Of a stretch of DNA of 64,000 bases, positions 53,575 through 62,633 are shown in pieces. The notes under the pieces were generated by a model, which was not told where the DNA came from, searched no databases, and was given only the letters and a program-made list of their open reading frames with translations. The translations under genes and the position numbers were made by a program. Positions within the stretch are counted from its first letter, which is position 1, and each line of letters starts with the position of its first letter. The stretch spans positions 186,001-250,000 of the forward strand of contig NZ_BOMV01000069.1 in NCBI RefSeq assembly GCF_016862375.1, written 5' to 3'. The stretch comes from Paractinoplanes rishiriensis. GTDB taxonomy: Bacteria; Actinomycetota; Actinomycetes; Mycobacteriales; Micromonosporaceae.

Positions 53575-54609
53575 GTGACCTTGACCGGTGCGGACAACGC
53601 GGTCGGCGTTGACCCACTCGAGCCGCCGCTGTCGGCGCCGCTGCGGCGCGATCTCGGCTGGACTCAGGTACAGCGGATGAGCCAGTCCGCCGTGCATCGC
53701 GACGACCGGCAGCTACGCGTGATCCGGTCCACCGCGGCGATCCGCCGGGGCACCCGGATGACCAAGGTGCTCTCGGCCGCGCAGGTCGCCGGTCATCTCG
53801 GCGGCTGGTTGCCGTACGGGTTCTGCTACCGCTCCTGCGACCTGGCGCACCTGCACGAGCCGGCCGACCTGGGCCTGCTGCGCACCGACGGGTCCAGCGA
53901 CGTCGACGTGGTCTACGCGCTACGCTGGCGGGCCGTCGACCCGAGCGACTACGAGGTGCCGGCCGGGCCGGCCCAGCCGGGGCTCGCCGCGTTGCCGGCC
54001 CACTCCCGGATCGGCGCCATGGTGCTGGGCACCGGTTTCAGCCCGAGCACCGAGGACCTCATCCCGGAGTTCGTGACGGCCGGATTCGCCGACCTGCCGC
54101 TGCCGGCGAACGCGCAGATCATCGCGTACGTGCCGGGCGGCGAGGAGGTCATCCTCTACGCCTATCAGCCGGAGCAGCACGGCTGGTTGCGGCTGGCCGG
54201 CCCGCGCTGGCGGCCGGTGCTGGCGAACCTGCCCGGGATCAGCCCGGACCGGGAGTACCTGCCGTGCACCAGCGCGGCCTCGGCCCGGCTGATCGGGCGG
54301 ATCAAGGAGCATGAGTACGAGGCCATCGCCGATCCGCCGGACGAGTTCCGGGTACGCGCGTTGACCCGGGCCGCCCGCTATCCGGTGCAGACCCTGAGCC
54401 GCCGCGCCGAGCAGGCCCGGTGGCGCGGCGCGCCGTGCTGGGTGCTGCAGCGCGACGACAGCTGGGCCCGGCTGCGGCTGGTCCGCCCGGACGGCGACGG
54501 CCTGGCCGCGACCGGGGCCCGCTGCTACGAACGCGGCGTGTACGAGAGCTGGGCCCCGCTGCACGAGCTGGCCGACCACCACATCACCGACATCCCGTAC
54601 GCCCTCTGA
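53575..54609 (+). CDS. Unknown protein, 344 residues
   Basis: A soluble protein without signal peptide or TM. Notable stretches are GGWLPYGFCYRSCDLAHLHEP (two pieces), VVYALRWRAVDPSDYEVP, PANAQIIAYVPGGEEVILYAYQPEQ, and RWRGAPCWVLQRDDSWARLRLVRP. It is rich in Trp, Tyr and Arg with beta-type periodicity, perhaps two related strand-rich halves. I do not recognise a family. GTG 53575 is chosen for the leaderless promoter; TTG 53566 is an alternative. It ends 4 bp before the convergent metG stop. Confidence 0.7.
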   Translation: MTLTGADNAVGVDPLEPPLSAPLRRDLGWTQVQRMSQSAVHRDDRQLRVIRSTAAIRRGTRMTKVLSAAQVAGHLGGWLPYGFCYRSCDLAHLHEPADLGLLRTDGSSDVDVVYALRWRAVDPSDYEVPAGPAQPGLAALPAHSRIGAMVLGTGFSPSTEDLIPEFVTAGFADLPLPANAQIIAYVPGGEEVILYAYQPEQHGWLRLAGPRWRPVLANLPGISPDREYLPCTSAASARLIGRIKEHEYEAIADPPDEFRVRALTRAARYPVQTLSRRAEQARWRGAPCWVLQRDDSWARLRLVRPDGDGLAATGARCYERGVYESWAPLHELADHHITDIPYAL

Positions 54610-54613
54610 GCGC

Positions 54614-56410
54614 TCAGCCCTCGAGGCGGGCGAGCTCCTCGTCGACCACCGACGGCTCCAGCTTGCGGAACACCGGTTTCGGCGCGGCCAACGGGGTGCC
54701 GGCCACCAGTGGCACCGACTCCCACCGGGCGCCGACGGTGTAGTCGCCGGTGAGCACCGGGTAGCCCGGGCCGCCGTCGAGGTCGTCGACCTCCTCGATG
54801 CGCGGCATCGGCGCGTGCACGCCCTCGCCGCCGAGCAGCTCGAACACCTTCTGCGCGGAGTGCGGCAGGAACGGGGTCAGCAGCGTGTTGGCGTCGCTGA
54901 CCACCTGGAGCGCCACGTGCAGGATGGTGGCCTGCCGCGGCTTGTCGGACTCGTCCTTGAGCTTCCACGGCGCCTGCTCGGACAGGTATTTGTTGGCCTC
55001 GGCCACCACCCGCATGGCCTCGCCGATGGCCGCCTTCTGCCGGTGCCGGCCGATCAGCTCGCCGACCGTGCCGAATCCGGCCCGGGCCACCGCGAGCAGC
55101 GCCTCGTCCTCGGCGGTCAGCTCGCCGGCCGCCGGGATGGCGCCGAAGTTCTTGGCGGCCATCGAGATCGACCGGTTGACCAGGTTGCCCCAGCCGGCGA
55201 CCAGCTCGTCGTTGTTGCGGCGGACGAACTCGGCCCAGGTGAAGTCGGTGTCGTTCGACTCGGGGCCGGCCGCGGCGATGAAGTACCGCAGGGCGTCGGC
55301 GTCGTACCGCTCCAGGAAGTCGCGGACGTAGATGACCACCCGGCGGGACGAGGAGAACTTCTTGCCCTCCATCGTCAGGTATTCGCTGCTGACCACCTCG
55401 GTGGGTAGGTTGAGCCGGCCCAACTCGCCCGGCTCGCCGCGGCGGTCGCCCTCGCCGGAGTAGCCGAGCAGCAGCGCCGGCCAGATCACCGAGTGGAAGA
55501 CGATGTTGTCCTTGCCCATGAAGTAGTAGGCCTGGGCGTCCTTGCCGAGCCCGTCGGCCGACCACCACTGCCGCCACGCGTCCGGGTCACCGGACCGGCG
55601 GGCCCACTCGATCGACGCGGACAGGTAGCCGATCACGGCGTCGAACCAGACGTAGATGCGCTTGTCGGAACGGTCCCGCCAGTCGTCCAGCGGGATCGGT
55701 ACGCCCCAGTCGAGGTCCCTGGTGATCGCCCGGGGCTGCAGGTCGTCGAGCAGGTTTCGGGAGAACTTGAGCACGTTGGGCCGCCAGTTTTCCCGGCGGT
55801 TCAGCCAGTTGCCGATCGCCTCGGCGAAGGCGGGCAGGTCGAGGAAGAAGTGCTCGGTCTCGACGAACTCCGGCACCTCGCCGTTGATCTTGGACTTGGG
55901 GTTGATCAGCTGTTCCGGGTCGAGCTGGTTGCCGCAGTTGTCGCACTGGTCGCCGCGGGCGCTCTCGTAGCCGCAGATCGGGCAGGTGCCCTCGATGTAC
56001 CGGTCGGGCAGGGTGCGGCCGGTGGACGGCGAGATCGCGCCCAGCGTGGTGCGGGCCACGATGTAGCCGTTGCGGTGCAGCGCCGCGAACAGCTCCTGCA
56101 CCACCGCGTAGTGGTTGCGGGTGGTGGTGCGGGTGAACAGGTCGTAGCTCAGCCCGAGGCCGGCCAGGTCCTCCACGATCACCCGGTTGTACCGGTCGGC
56201 GAGCGCACGCGGCGTCACCCCGTCGGCGTCGGCCTGCACCTGGATCGGGGTGCCGTGCTCGTCGGTGCCGGAGACCATGAGCACGTCGTGGCCGGCCATC
56301 CGCATGTACCGGCTGAACACGTCGGAGGGCACCCCGAAGCCGGAGACATGACCGATGTGGCGCGGGCCGTTGGCGTAGGGCCAGGCAACCGCGGCGAGAA
56401 CGTGACTCAT
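54614..56410 (-). CDS. metG: Methionyl-tRNA synthetase
   Basis: Charges tRNA-Met. The 598-residue class I enzyme has HIGH motif PRHIGHV (about 16-22), a zinc knuckle (CPICGYESARGDQCDNCG, about 140-157), and KFSSSRR (about 330) in place of KMSKS, as in many actinobacterial MetRS. An anticodon-binding helical domain follows. No C-terminal tRNA-binding (EMAP) domain is present. ATG 56410 has AGGAG only 2 nt upstream. The frame upstream of it belongs to the opposite-strand gene. Confidence 0.95.
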   Translation of the reverse strand: MSHVLAAVAWPYANGPRHIGHVSGFGVPSDVFSRYMRMAGHDVLMVSGTDEHGTPIQVQADADGVTPRALADRYNRVIVEDLAGLGLSYDLFTRTTTRNHYAVVQELFAALHRNGYIVARTTLGAISPSTGRTLPDRYIEGTCPICGYESARGDQCDNCGNQLDPEQLINPKSKINGEVPEFVETEHFFLDLPAFAEAIGNWLNRRENWRPNVLKFSRNLLDDLQPRAITRDLDWGVPIPLDDWRDRSDKRIYVWFDAVIGYLSASIEWARRSGDPDAWRQWWSADGLGKDAQAYYFMGKDNIVFHSVIWPALLLGYSGEGDRRGEPGELGRLNLPTEVVSSEYLTMEGKKFSSSRRVVIYVRDFLERYDADALRYFIAAAGPESNDTDFTWAEFVRRNNDELVAGWGNLVNRSISMAAKNFGAIPAAGELTAEDEALLAVARAGFGTVGELIGRHRQKAAIGEAMRVVAEANKYLSEQAPWKLKDESDKPRQATILHVALQVVSDANTLLTPFLPHSAQKVFELLGGEGVHAPMPRIEEVDDLDGGPGYPVLTGDYTVGARWESVPLVAGTPLAAPKPVFRKLEPSVVDEELARLEG

Positions 56411-56542
56411 GGCTCCTAAGAGTAATGACGGCCGGACATGCCCCGCGAACGGATCGGCCGTGACCATAGCGTGATACCCATTTATCACGACACGCCCCGG
56501 TAGTGACGTGATCGCCAAGCCGTCGCGTAGTCCAATGGACCC

Positions 56543-57778
56543 GTGATCGGAGAAACGCCGCAGCCAGGGGAAACGCCTCGCAACGAGGGCAGCCCGTGGT
56601 CGTTTGCCGATCCGGACCCGGCGTGGTGGCGCGGCGGGACCGACCGGACCGCTACCGACCCGCCCACCGGGCAGACCCGGCACCCGCGCCGCCGCTCGCC
56701 GCAGCACCAGGCGGCCGCCGGTGGCACCGGCACGCTGGTGCCGCCCGGGGAGGTGGAGAACACCCGCACCGGCGAGGCCGCCGAGGGGCATGCCGCCGGC
56801 ACCCAGGACGTGGCCGCCGAACTGCAGCGCACCGAGCCGGCCATCGTGGAACGCGACCACGACCAGCCGGACCCGCACCGCTACGACCCGCTCCGCCCGC
56901 CGTCCGGCCACCAGCCCAAGCACACCGCGGAGACGGTGGCCGCCGACGAGAAGACCCCGGCTGAGGCCCAGCCGGCCCCCGTCCAACCGGCCCCCGCCGA
57001 GCCGGACGTGATGGTGCTGCCCGAGCCGAACGCCCGCAACCGGCCGACGGTCCCGATCGAGCGCACCCCGGTGCCCCCGGTGCCCCCGGTGCTCGCGCCG
57101 CAACGGCACAACCGCAACCGCCCCACCGAGCCGCTGCCGCCGCTCACCGGATCGCCGCGTACCGATGCGCGGCTGGAGCGCCTGGAGAACCACCCGTTCT
57201 GGAACGCCGACCCGGAAGCGACCGAGCCGCCGCCCACCGAGCGCCCGGCGCACGCCCTGCCGCGCCGCCGGCCGGGCCGGGTCACCCGCCAGCCGGTCGG
57301 AGCACTTCTCGCGCTCATCGTGCTCAGCCTGGTGTCGGCGTTCTTCGCCTGGGTCAGCGCCGAGCCGTTCTGGCTGTCGATGGGCCACGGCGAGCGCGGC
57401 TACGCGACCACCACCCAGTGCACCGGCTCCGGGGTGGGCCAGCGCTGCGTGGGCCGGTTCGCGGCGGCCGACGGCGGCTTCACGGTCGCCCGGGTCACCC
57501 TGCTCGGGGTCGGCCCCGGCGAGCGGGTGGCCGGCACGGTCAGCCCGGCCCGGATGGTCAGCCGGGACAGCCACCGCTCCTACCTCGGCGACACCAGCCC
57601 GCTGCTGCAACTGCGCTGGCTGCTCGGCTTCACCCTGGTGCTGTTCTGCGGATACGCGATCGCCGGCGTCACCGGGGCCCGGCGGCTGGAGACCGGCCGG
57701 GCCCGGCGCGGCGCCGTGCTGGCCAGCCTCGCCGGACCGCTGTTGCTGCTGGGCGGGTTCCTGATCGCCGCCTGGTGA
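56543..57778 (+). CDS. Proline-rich membrane protein of unknown function
   Basis: A 411-residue protein. The first about 250 residues are Pro/Thr/Glu-rich and disordered (SFADPDPAWWRGG near the start). One TM follows (about 255-276), an extracytoplasmic loop of about 80 residues with TTTQCTGSGVGQRCVG, containing two cysteines that could pair, and two C-terminal TMs. No family is recognised. GTG 56543 is divergent from metG. TAGTCC 9 nt upstream is a weak -10. Confidence 0.75.
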   Translation: MIGETPQPGETPRNEGSPWSFADPDPAWWRGGTDRTATDPPTGQTRHPRRRSPQHQAAAGGTGTLVPPGEVENTRTGEAAEGHAAGTQDVAAELQRTEPAIVERDHDQPDPHRYDPLRPPSGHQPKHTAETVAADEKTPAEAQPAPVQPAPAEPDVMVLPEPNARNRPTVPIERTPVPPVPPVLAPQRHNRNRPTEPLPPLTGSPRTDARLERLENHPFWNADPEATEPPPTERPAHALPRRRPGRVTRQPVGALLALIVLSLVSAFFAWVSAEPFWLSMGHGERGYATTTQCTGSGVGQRCVGRFAAADGGFTVARVTLLGVGPGERVAGTVSPARMVSRDSHRSYLGDTSPLLQLRWLLGFTLVLFCGYAIAGVTGARRLETGRARRGAVLASLAGPLLLLGGFLIAAW

Positions 57779-57781
57779 CGG

Positions 57782-58360
57782 TTACCAGCAGGTGCCGCAG
57801 AACGTGTGCGGGTTGTCGTCATGGCCGTTGCCGACGGCCGGGTTGGGCGCCGCGGTGTACGGGTCGGCGTCGAACTCCTTCGCCACCAGCGGATCGTCGA
57901 CGCTGATCGGCCAGAGCACCGGCGGAGAACCCACGGCCGCCGACGCCTTCGAGATCGTGGCCGAGGCGCAGTCGATGCGCTTGTCACCGGCGGCGACCAG
58001 GCACAGCCCGTAGTTGCCGGCCTTGCGCTGCAGCGCCGCGGCCCCGAACCACACCGATTCGCCGGGCTCGGCACTCGGGAACTGCCGGGCGTTCCAGCCG
58101 GCCGAGAATCCGCGGGCCGCGTTCTCCTTGTAGACGACGACCCGGAACCCGCCGTACTCCACGGTCGGCGCGCACTGGGTGGCGCTGCCGCGCACCACGT
58201 ACCAGTTCTGGTGGGTGTCGGTGACGATGTCGTACAACCCGCCGGTGATGCAGGGCGCGCTGTTCCACGGCAGCGTCGTGGCCTGCGCGGCGGTCGGAGC
58301 GGCGAGCACGCCGGTCAGCAGGACGACGACCGCTGCGGCGGCGCGACGGAAGCGGGACAT
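57782..58360 (-). CDS. Secreted protein of unknown function
   Basis: A 192-residue exported protein. The signal peptide (about 1-28) has RFRR, a hydrophobic core and an AQA cleavage site. The mature part contains four to six cysteines (APCITGG, TQCAPTV, GLCLVAAGDKRIDCASA, FCGTCW), probably disulfide-bonded, and TDTHQNWYVVRGSA. ATG 58360 overlaps the stop of the LuxR gene by one base (TGATG), so the two are co-expressed. It converges on the gene at 56543 with 3 bp between. Confidence 0.8.
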   Translation of the reverse strand: MSRFRRAAAAVVVLLTGVLAAPTAAQATTLPWNSAPCITGGLYDIVTDTHQNWYVVRGSATQCAPTVEYGGFRVVVYKENAARGFSAGWNARQFPSAEPGESVWFGAAALQRKAGNYGLCLVAAGDKRIDCASATISKASAAVGSPPVLWPISVDDPLVAKEFDADPYTAAPNPAVGNGHDDNPHTFCGTCW

Positions 58361-59373
58361 CAGGATTCCTCTTCGGTTCTGTTCGCGGCCGGCGTGCCGG
58401 CCGGTGGTAGCGGGATGGCGTGCGCGGCGCCCAGGATGAGCGCCAGTTGGAAGCGGTTCTCCACACCGAGCCGGTCCATCAGCACCCGCAGGGTGGTGAC
58501 GACCGTCCGCCGGCTCAGGCCGAGCCGGACGGCCGCGGCCTCCTCGGTGGCGCCGGCGGCGAGCATGGTCACGACGGCCCGCTCGCGAGTGTTGAGTTCG
58601 ATGGTGGGTACCTCCCGGCGGTACGACTCGGCGGCGGACCAGACCCGGTCGTACAGCCCCACGAGCTGTGCGACCGCCTCCGGGTCCGCGATCTCGACCG
58701 CGCCCGCGCTGAGCTCGAGCGGATCGGCCGGGATCAGTGCCACCCGGCGGTCGAAGATCATCAACTTGATCGGGAGGGACTGTGCGATCCGGAACTCGGC
58801 GCCGGGCGGAGCCGGTGCCACGCTGCCGTCGCGGGCCGGGAGGCCGACCGAGCGCATCCGCACGCCCCGGGCGATCAGTGCCCGGTCGAGCGGATCCGCC
58901 ACCGCCTTCGCATCCGCGGTGATGACGTCCTCGGTGTTGATGGCGAGGTGTTCGTGCCGCTCGCGGCCGGCCAGTTCGGCGATCCGATCCCGGACCAGCG
59001 ACCGGGACGGCAGTCGCCGCACCGCACCCGGCAGCAGCCGCTCCAGGCGCAGGTCGGTGACCGTGCCGAGGTGCCGGCGGGCCTGCTCGGCCACCAGGAT
59101 CGGCTCCCGGCGCCGGCGCAGCCGGTCGATCACCTCGGCCGGCGGCCCGGCCGTCCAGAGCCGCTGCGGACCGGTGCCGCCGGGCGCGGCCGCACCGCAG
59201 GCGGCCAGTTCGTCGAGCGCCCGGTCGATCCGGGCGGCGGCGACGTCCAGGTGCCGGGCCAGCCACCCGGAGGTGCTGGGTCCGTCCAGGGTGAGGGCAC
59301 GGAACACGAGGTCGGCGTGGGCGGACAGGCCCCACCGACCGAGCGATGGCACCGCCGTCGGCGTTGCGCGCAT
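58360..59373 (-). CDS. LuxR-type transcriptional regulator with N-terminal HTH
   Basis: A 337-residue regulator. The N-terminal part (about 20-60) looks like a TrmB/winged-helix domain (STSGWLARHLDVAAARIDRALDEL). The C-terminal LuxR/GerE HTH (about 265-320) reads ELNTRERAVVTMLAAGATEEAAAVRLGLSRRTVVTTLRVLMDRLG in sequence pieces. ATG 59373 has GGAG 6 nt upstream. It probably controls the secreted protein with which it overlaps, and the palindromes at 59449-59491 are likely its operator. Confidence 0.85.
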   Translation of the reverse strand: MRATPTAVPSLGRWGLSAHADLVFRALTLDGPSTSGWLARHLDVAAARIDRALDELAACGAAAPGGTGPQRLWTAGPPAEVIDRLRRRREPILVAEQARRHLGTVTDLRLERLLPGAVRRLPSRSLVRDRIAELAGRERHEHLAINTEDVITADAKAVADPLDRALIARGVRMRSVGLPARDGSVAPAPPGAEFRIAQSLPIKLMIFDRRVALIPADPLELSAGAVEIADPEAVAQLVGLYDRVWSAAESYRREVPTIELNTRERAVVTMLAAGATEEAAAVRLGLSRRTVVTTLRVLMDRLGVENRFQLALILGAAHAIPLPPAGTPAANRTEEES

Positions 59374-59448
59374 CGACAACTCCCCCTCCGTTGTGCAAGC
59401 CTGACTACCGCACCGGGCACCCTACTGACCAGGAACCACATCGAGAAC

Positions 59449-59491
59449 TGCGCATCTGCGCAACGGGGTTCCGGTTGCGCAATTGCGCAAC
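59449..59491. promoter_or_regulatory. Palindromic operator cluster upstream of LuxR gene
   Basis: A perfect 18-bp palindrome GTTGCGCAATTGCGCAAC (59474-59491) and a second dyad TGCGCATCTGCGCAA (59449-59463) give four TGCGCA half-sites. They lie 76-118 nt before the LuxR start on the minus strand. Autoregulation is inferred. Confidence 0.75.
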
Positions 59492-59628
59492 TTTCCGGGC
59501 GCCGCTGGCCGCCGCCCGCCACCACCGCTCACTCTCTCCCCCGTCATCCGGCATCCGGACAGGGGAGGAGTTAGTCATTCATGGCCGCCCTGGCCCCCCA
59601 TGACGGTGCGCTCGCCCGGCGCCCGGCG

Positions 59629-60492
59629 TCACGCCGGCCCGGGCTGGTGCACCAGGGCGTAGACGTCGCGCTTCTTGAGGCCGTACGCGTCGGCGACCGC
59701 CTGGATCGCGTCCCGCCGGGACGCACCGGCCCGTTCCCGCTCGGCGACCGCGGCCCGCAGCTCGCCGTCGTCCGGCCGGACCGCCGGACCGGCCGGCGCA
59801 CCCGCCACCACGAGCGTGATCTCACCGCGCGGTTCCCCGGTGGCGGCCCACTCGGCCAGCTCGGCGAGCGCGCCGCGGCGTACCTCCTCATAGGTTTTGG
59901 TGAGCTCCCGGCAGACCGCCGCCGGACGTTCCGCGCCGAACGCCGCGGCCAGGTCGGCGAGCGCGCCGGCGATCCGGTGCGGCGCCTCGAAGAACACCAG
60001 CGTGCGCGGCTCGGCGGTCAGCTCGCGCAGGCGGGACCGGCGATGCGAGCCGGTACGCGGCAGGAAGCCCTCGAAGACGAACCGGTCGCTGGGCAGCCCG
60101 GACAGTGCCAGCGCGGTGGTGACCGCACTCGGACCGGGCGCCGCGGTCACCGGGAAGCCCGCCTCCAGCGCAGCCCGGACCAGCCGGTATCCGGGGTCCG
60201 ACACGCTCGGCATGCCGCCGTCGGTGACCACCGCGACCACGGCGCCGCCGGCCAGGGCCTCGACCAGTTCGGGGGTACGCCGCTCGTCGTTGCCCTCGAA
60301 GTAGGAGACCACCCGCCCGGTCACCGTGACGCCCAGGTCGCGGGCCAGCCGGGCCAGCCGCCGGGTGTCCTCGGCCGCGATCACGTCAGCCGAGGCCAGG
60401 ACCTCGCGCAACCGGGCCGACGCGTCGCCGACGTTGCCCAGCGGCGCTCCGGCGAGCACCACCCGGCCCTGAGTGTTCTGGTTCGCAGGCAC
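59629..60492 (-). CDS. rsmI: 16S rRNA (cytidine1402-2'-O)-methyltransferase
   Basis: Methylates C1402 in the ribosomal P-site. The 287-residue SAM tetrapyrrole-methylase-fold protein has VVLAGAPLGNVGDASARL (about 11-28), AAEDTRR, TDGGMPSVSDPG (about 89-100), PGPSAVTTALALSGLP and FFEAPHRI. The C-terminal short domain KKRDVYALVHQP is present. GTG 60492 is divergent from pmt, a gene pair conserved in actinobacteria such as Mycobacterium. Confidence 0.95.
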   Translation of the reverse strand: MPANQNTQGRVVLAGAPLGNVGDASARLREVLASADVIAAEDTRRLARLARDLGVTVTGRVVSYFEGNDERRTPELVEALAGGAVVAVVTDGGMPSVSDPGYRLVRAALEAGFPVTAAPGPSAVTTALALSGLPSDRFVFEGFLPRTGSHRRSRLRELTAEPRTLVFFEAPHRIAGALADLAAAFGAERPAAVCRELTKTYEEVRRGALAELAEWAATGEPRGEITLVVAGAPAGPAVRPDDGELRAAVAERERAGASRRDAIQAVADAYGLKKRDVYALVHQPGPA

Positions 60493-60555
60493 GGCGAAAG
60501 TCCATCACATGCCAGGACGCGCCTCCTGCGGGCGTCGGTTCCCAGGCGCACGTCC

Positions 60556-60561
60556 TAGGAT
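60556..60561 (+). promoter_or_regulatory. -10 box TAGGAT of pmt, leaderless
   Basis: TAGGAT ends 6 nt before GTG 60568 with no ribosome site between. A leaderless pmt message is likely; no -35 was recognised. Confidence 0.6.
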
Positions 60562-60567
60562 CGCGGG

Positions 60568-62142
60568 GTGACGACGGCGACTGCTGAGACAGAGCTCACT
60601 CCGGAACCGCCCAGGACGGCGGAGCGCACCGGGGTGCGCGGCGTTCCCGACATCGTCCGGCGCCGGCTGGCCACCCTCGACAACTGGCTCAACCCACACT
60701 CGTGGCTGGTGACGCTGCTGGTCGTCGCGATCGGCGCCATTCTGCGGTTCCAAAACCTCGGCCAGCCCAAGGGCTACATCTTCGACGAGGTGTATTACCC
60801 GACCGACGCCTGGGACATGCTCCAGCACGGCGTCGAGTGGGACGAGAAGACCAACGGGCCCGCGTACGTCGTCCACCCGCCGCTCGGCAAGTGGATGATC
60901 GCGGTCGGCGAAATGATCTTCGGCAACACCGAGCTGGGCTGGCGGTTCCCGGCCGCGGTGGCCGGCACCGTGATGATCCTGCTGCTGGTCCGCATCGCCT
61001 ACCGGCTGTTCCACTCGGTGCTGCTGGCCGGCGCGGCGGGTCTGCTGATGGCGCTGGACGGCTTCCACCTGGTGCTCTCCCGCACGTCGCTGCTCGACAT
61101 CTTCATCGGCCTGTGGGTGCTGGCCGCGTTCGGCGCGGTGGTGCTCGACCGCGACCACTACCGGCGCCGGCTGCTCCGCGCCCTGGAGGACGGGTACGAC
61201 CCGGCCCGCACCCCGGCCGTGCCGCGCATCGTGCCGTGGTGGCTGCTCACCGCCGGCGTCCTGATGGGCCTGGCCTGCGGCGTGAAGTGGAGCGCCGCGT
61301 TCTTCCTGCCGTTCTTCGGCGTGCTGGTGCTGGTCTGGCGGTGGCAGGCCCGGCGCTCGGCCGGGATCCGGCAGCCGGTGGTGGCCGGCATCCTCGGCGA
61401 CATCGGCTGGGGCCTGCTCAGCGTCGTGCTCACCATCCTCGGATACCTGGCCACCTGGACCGGGTGGTTCGTCACCGACACCGGCTACTTCCGGCACTAC
61501 CGGGAGGCCAACGACATGAGCGAGCCGCCGATCATCGGCGCGTTGCTCAACCTCGTGCACTACCACCAGCAGGCGTACGACTTCCACAGCGGCCTCACCG
61601 AGCGGCACATTTACCAGTCCTGGCCGTGGCAGTGGCTGCTGCTCGGCCGGCCGGTGGCGTTCTACTGGAACAACAGCGGCAACTGCGGCGCGCCCAGCTG
61701 CGCCCGCGAGATCCTCCTGCTGGGCACGCCGATCCTCTGGTGGTCGTTCCTGCCGGCGCTGTTCGCGCTGGTCTGGTTCGGCATCGCGCGGCGCGACTGG
61801 CGGGCCTGGGGCATCGGCGTCGGCGTGGTGGCCGGCCTGCTGCCGTGGTTCTACTACGCCATCAAGGACGGCCGGACGATGTTCGCGTTCTACGCGCTGC
61901 CGGCGCTGCCGTTCCTCATCCTGGCCGTGGTCTTCGTGCTCGGCGCCATCATGACGCCGGCGGACGGCGTCGCCACCGGCAAGGAACGCACCGACCGGCA
62001 GCTGATCGGCACGGTGGCGGTCGGCGCGTTCGTGGTGCTGGTGGCCCTGTGCTTCGCCTACTTCTACCCGATCTTCGTGGGGCAGCTGATCAGTTACGAC
62101 AGCTGGTCGACGAGGATGTGGCTGGGCGGCCGCTGGATCTGA
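60568..62142 (+). CDS. pmt: Protein O-mannosyltransferase (Pmt)
   Basis: Transfers mannose from polyprenyl-phosphate-mannose to exported proteins. The 524-residue GT39 membrane enzyme has the catalytic acidic pair in YIFDEVYYPTDAW (about 70-82), HPPLGKW (about 112-118), SRTSLLDIF and about ten TMs, with GVKWSAAFF and SWPWQWLLLGRPV in loops. Length is normal. The Thr/Pro/Ser-rich linker of the nearby gene 62634 is the kind of substrate these enzymes glycosylate, but no link is shown. Confidence 0.92.
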   Translation: MTTATAETELTPEPPRTAERTGVRGVPDIVRRRLATLDNWLNPHSWLVTLLVVAIGAILRFQNLGQPKGYIFDEVYYPTDAWDMLQHGVEWDEKTNGPAYVVHPPLGKWMIAVGEMIFGNTELGWRFPAAVAGTVMILLLVRIAYRLFHSVLLAGAAGLLMALDGFHLVLSRTSLLDIFIGLWVLAAFGAVVLDRDHYRRRLLRALEDGYDPARTPAVPRIVPWWLLTAGVLMGLACGVKWSAAFFLPFFGVLVLVWRWQARRSAGIRQPVVAGILGDIGWGLLSVVLTILGYLATWTGWFVTDTGYFRHYREANDMSEPPIIGALLNLVHYHQQAYDFHSGLTERHIYQSWPWQWLLLGRPVAFYWNNSGNCGAPSCAREILLLGTPILWWSFLPALFALVWFGIARRDWRAWGIGVGVVAGLLPWFYYAIKDGRTMFAFYALPALPFLILAVVFVLGAIMTPADGVATGKERTDRQLIGTVAVGAFVVLVALCFAYFYPIFVGQLISYDSWSTRMWLGGRWI

Positions 62143-62633
62143 CCGACTCGATCGGCAGACCGGGGATCCACAGAAGATCCACCCGGAAGATCCACAAATA
62201 GGGGCGCGCCCCGATCGCCTGCCACGGGGGAAGCGGGCGATAGGGGCGCGCAAGATGAAGCTTAACGACCTCCGATGTCGGACACAACGGGTCGCTGCCG
62301 AAGTTTCAAATTTCGATCATGCCTGTTTGCCAAATCGGACATTTCCCCGTAATCTGCTTTAACCCGATTAATTGCCGCGTGAATTCTTTTCGCTTCCACC
62401 TCCGCGGATCAGTCGGGAAAGCGACATCAAATAGTTTGCGGAATTGGCGTAACCTCCTACCGAGTGTCATTATCCCGCAGCTCAGCGCGATCTTCTTCCG
62501 GTGGCACACACCGATGTCCATCTGGTCAAACGTGGACGCTCATCATTTCGGCTGATTTCCGGAAAGCGATCATCCGTCATCCCATCGGGTGAGTGATCGC
62601 ACGATCTCCGTTGATGCTTTTTAAGCTCGCCGC
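62143..62633. other. 491-bp intergenic block: repeats, then A+T-rich DNA
   Basis: The first part (62160-62252) has three GATCCAC repeats (62165, 62176, 62189) and the direct repeat ATAGGGGCGCGC (62198 and 62240) with palindrome GGGGCGCGCCCC. From about 62280 to 62560 G+C drops to roughly 45-50% by hand count, against about 70% elsewhere. Two opposing short frames (62306-62521 minus, 62319-62555 plus) are present but have no ribosome site and A/T-rich codons. TAAGCT (62622-62627) 6 nt before GTG 62634 is a plausible leaderless -10. Confidence 0.6.

Noticed and set aside
62306..62521. 71-codon minus-strand frame in A+T-rich block
   Set aside because: No ribosome site, A/T-rich codons unlike the genome, and an opposing frame of equal quality. 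I treat it as chance.
62143..62633. Cyclic-di-GMP or cyclic-di-AMP riboswitch ahead of the cell-wall genes
   Set aside because: I looked for the conserved motifs of both classes and did not find them.
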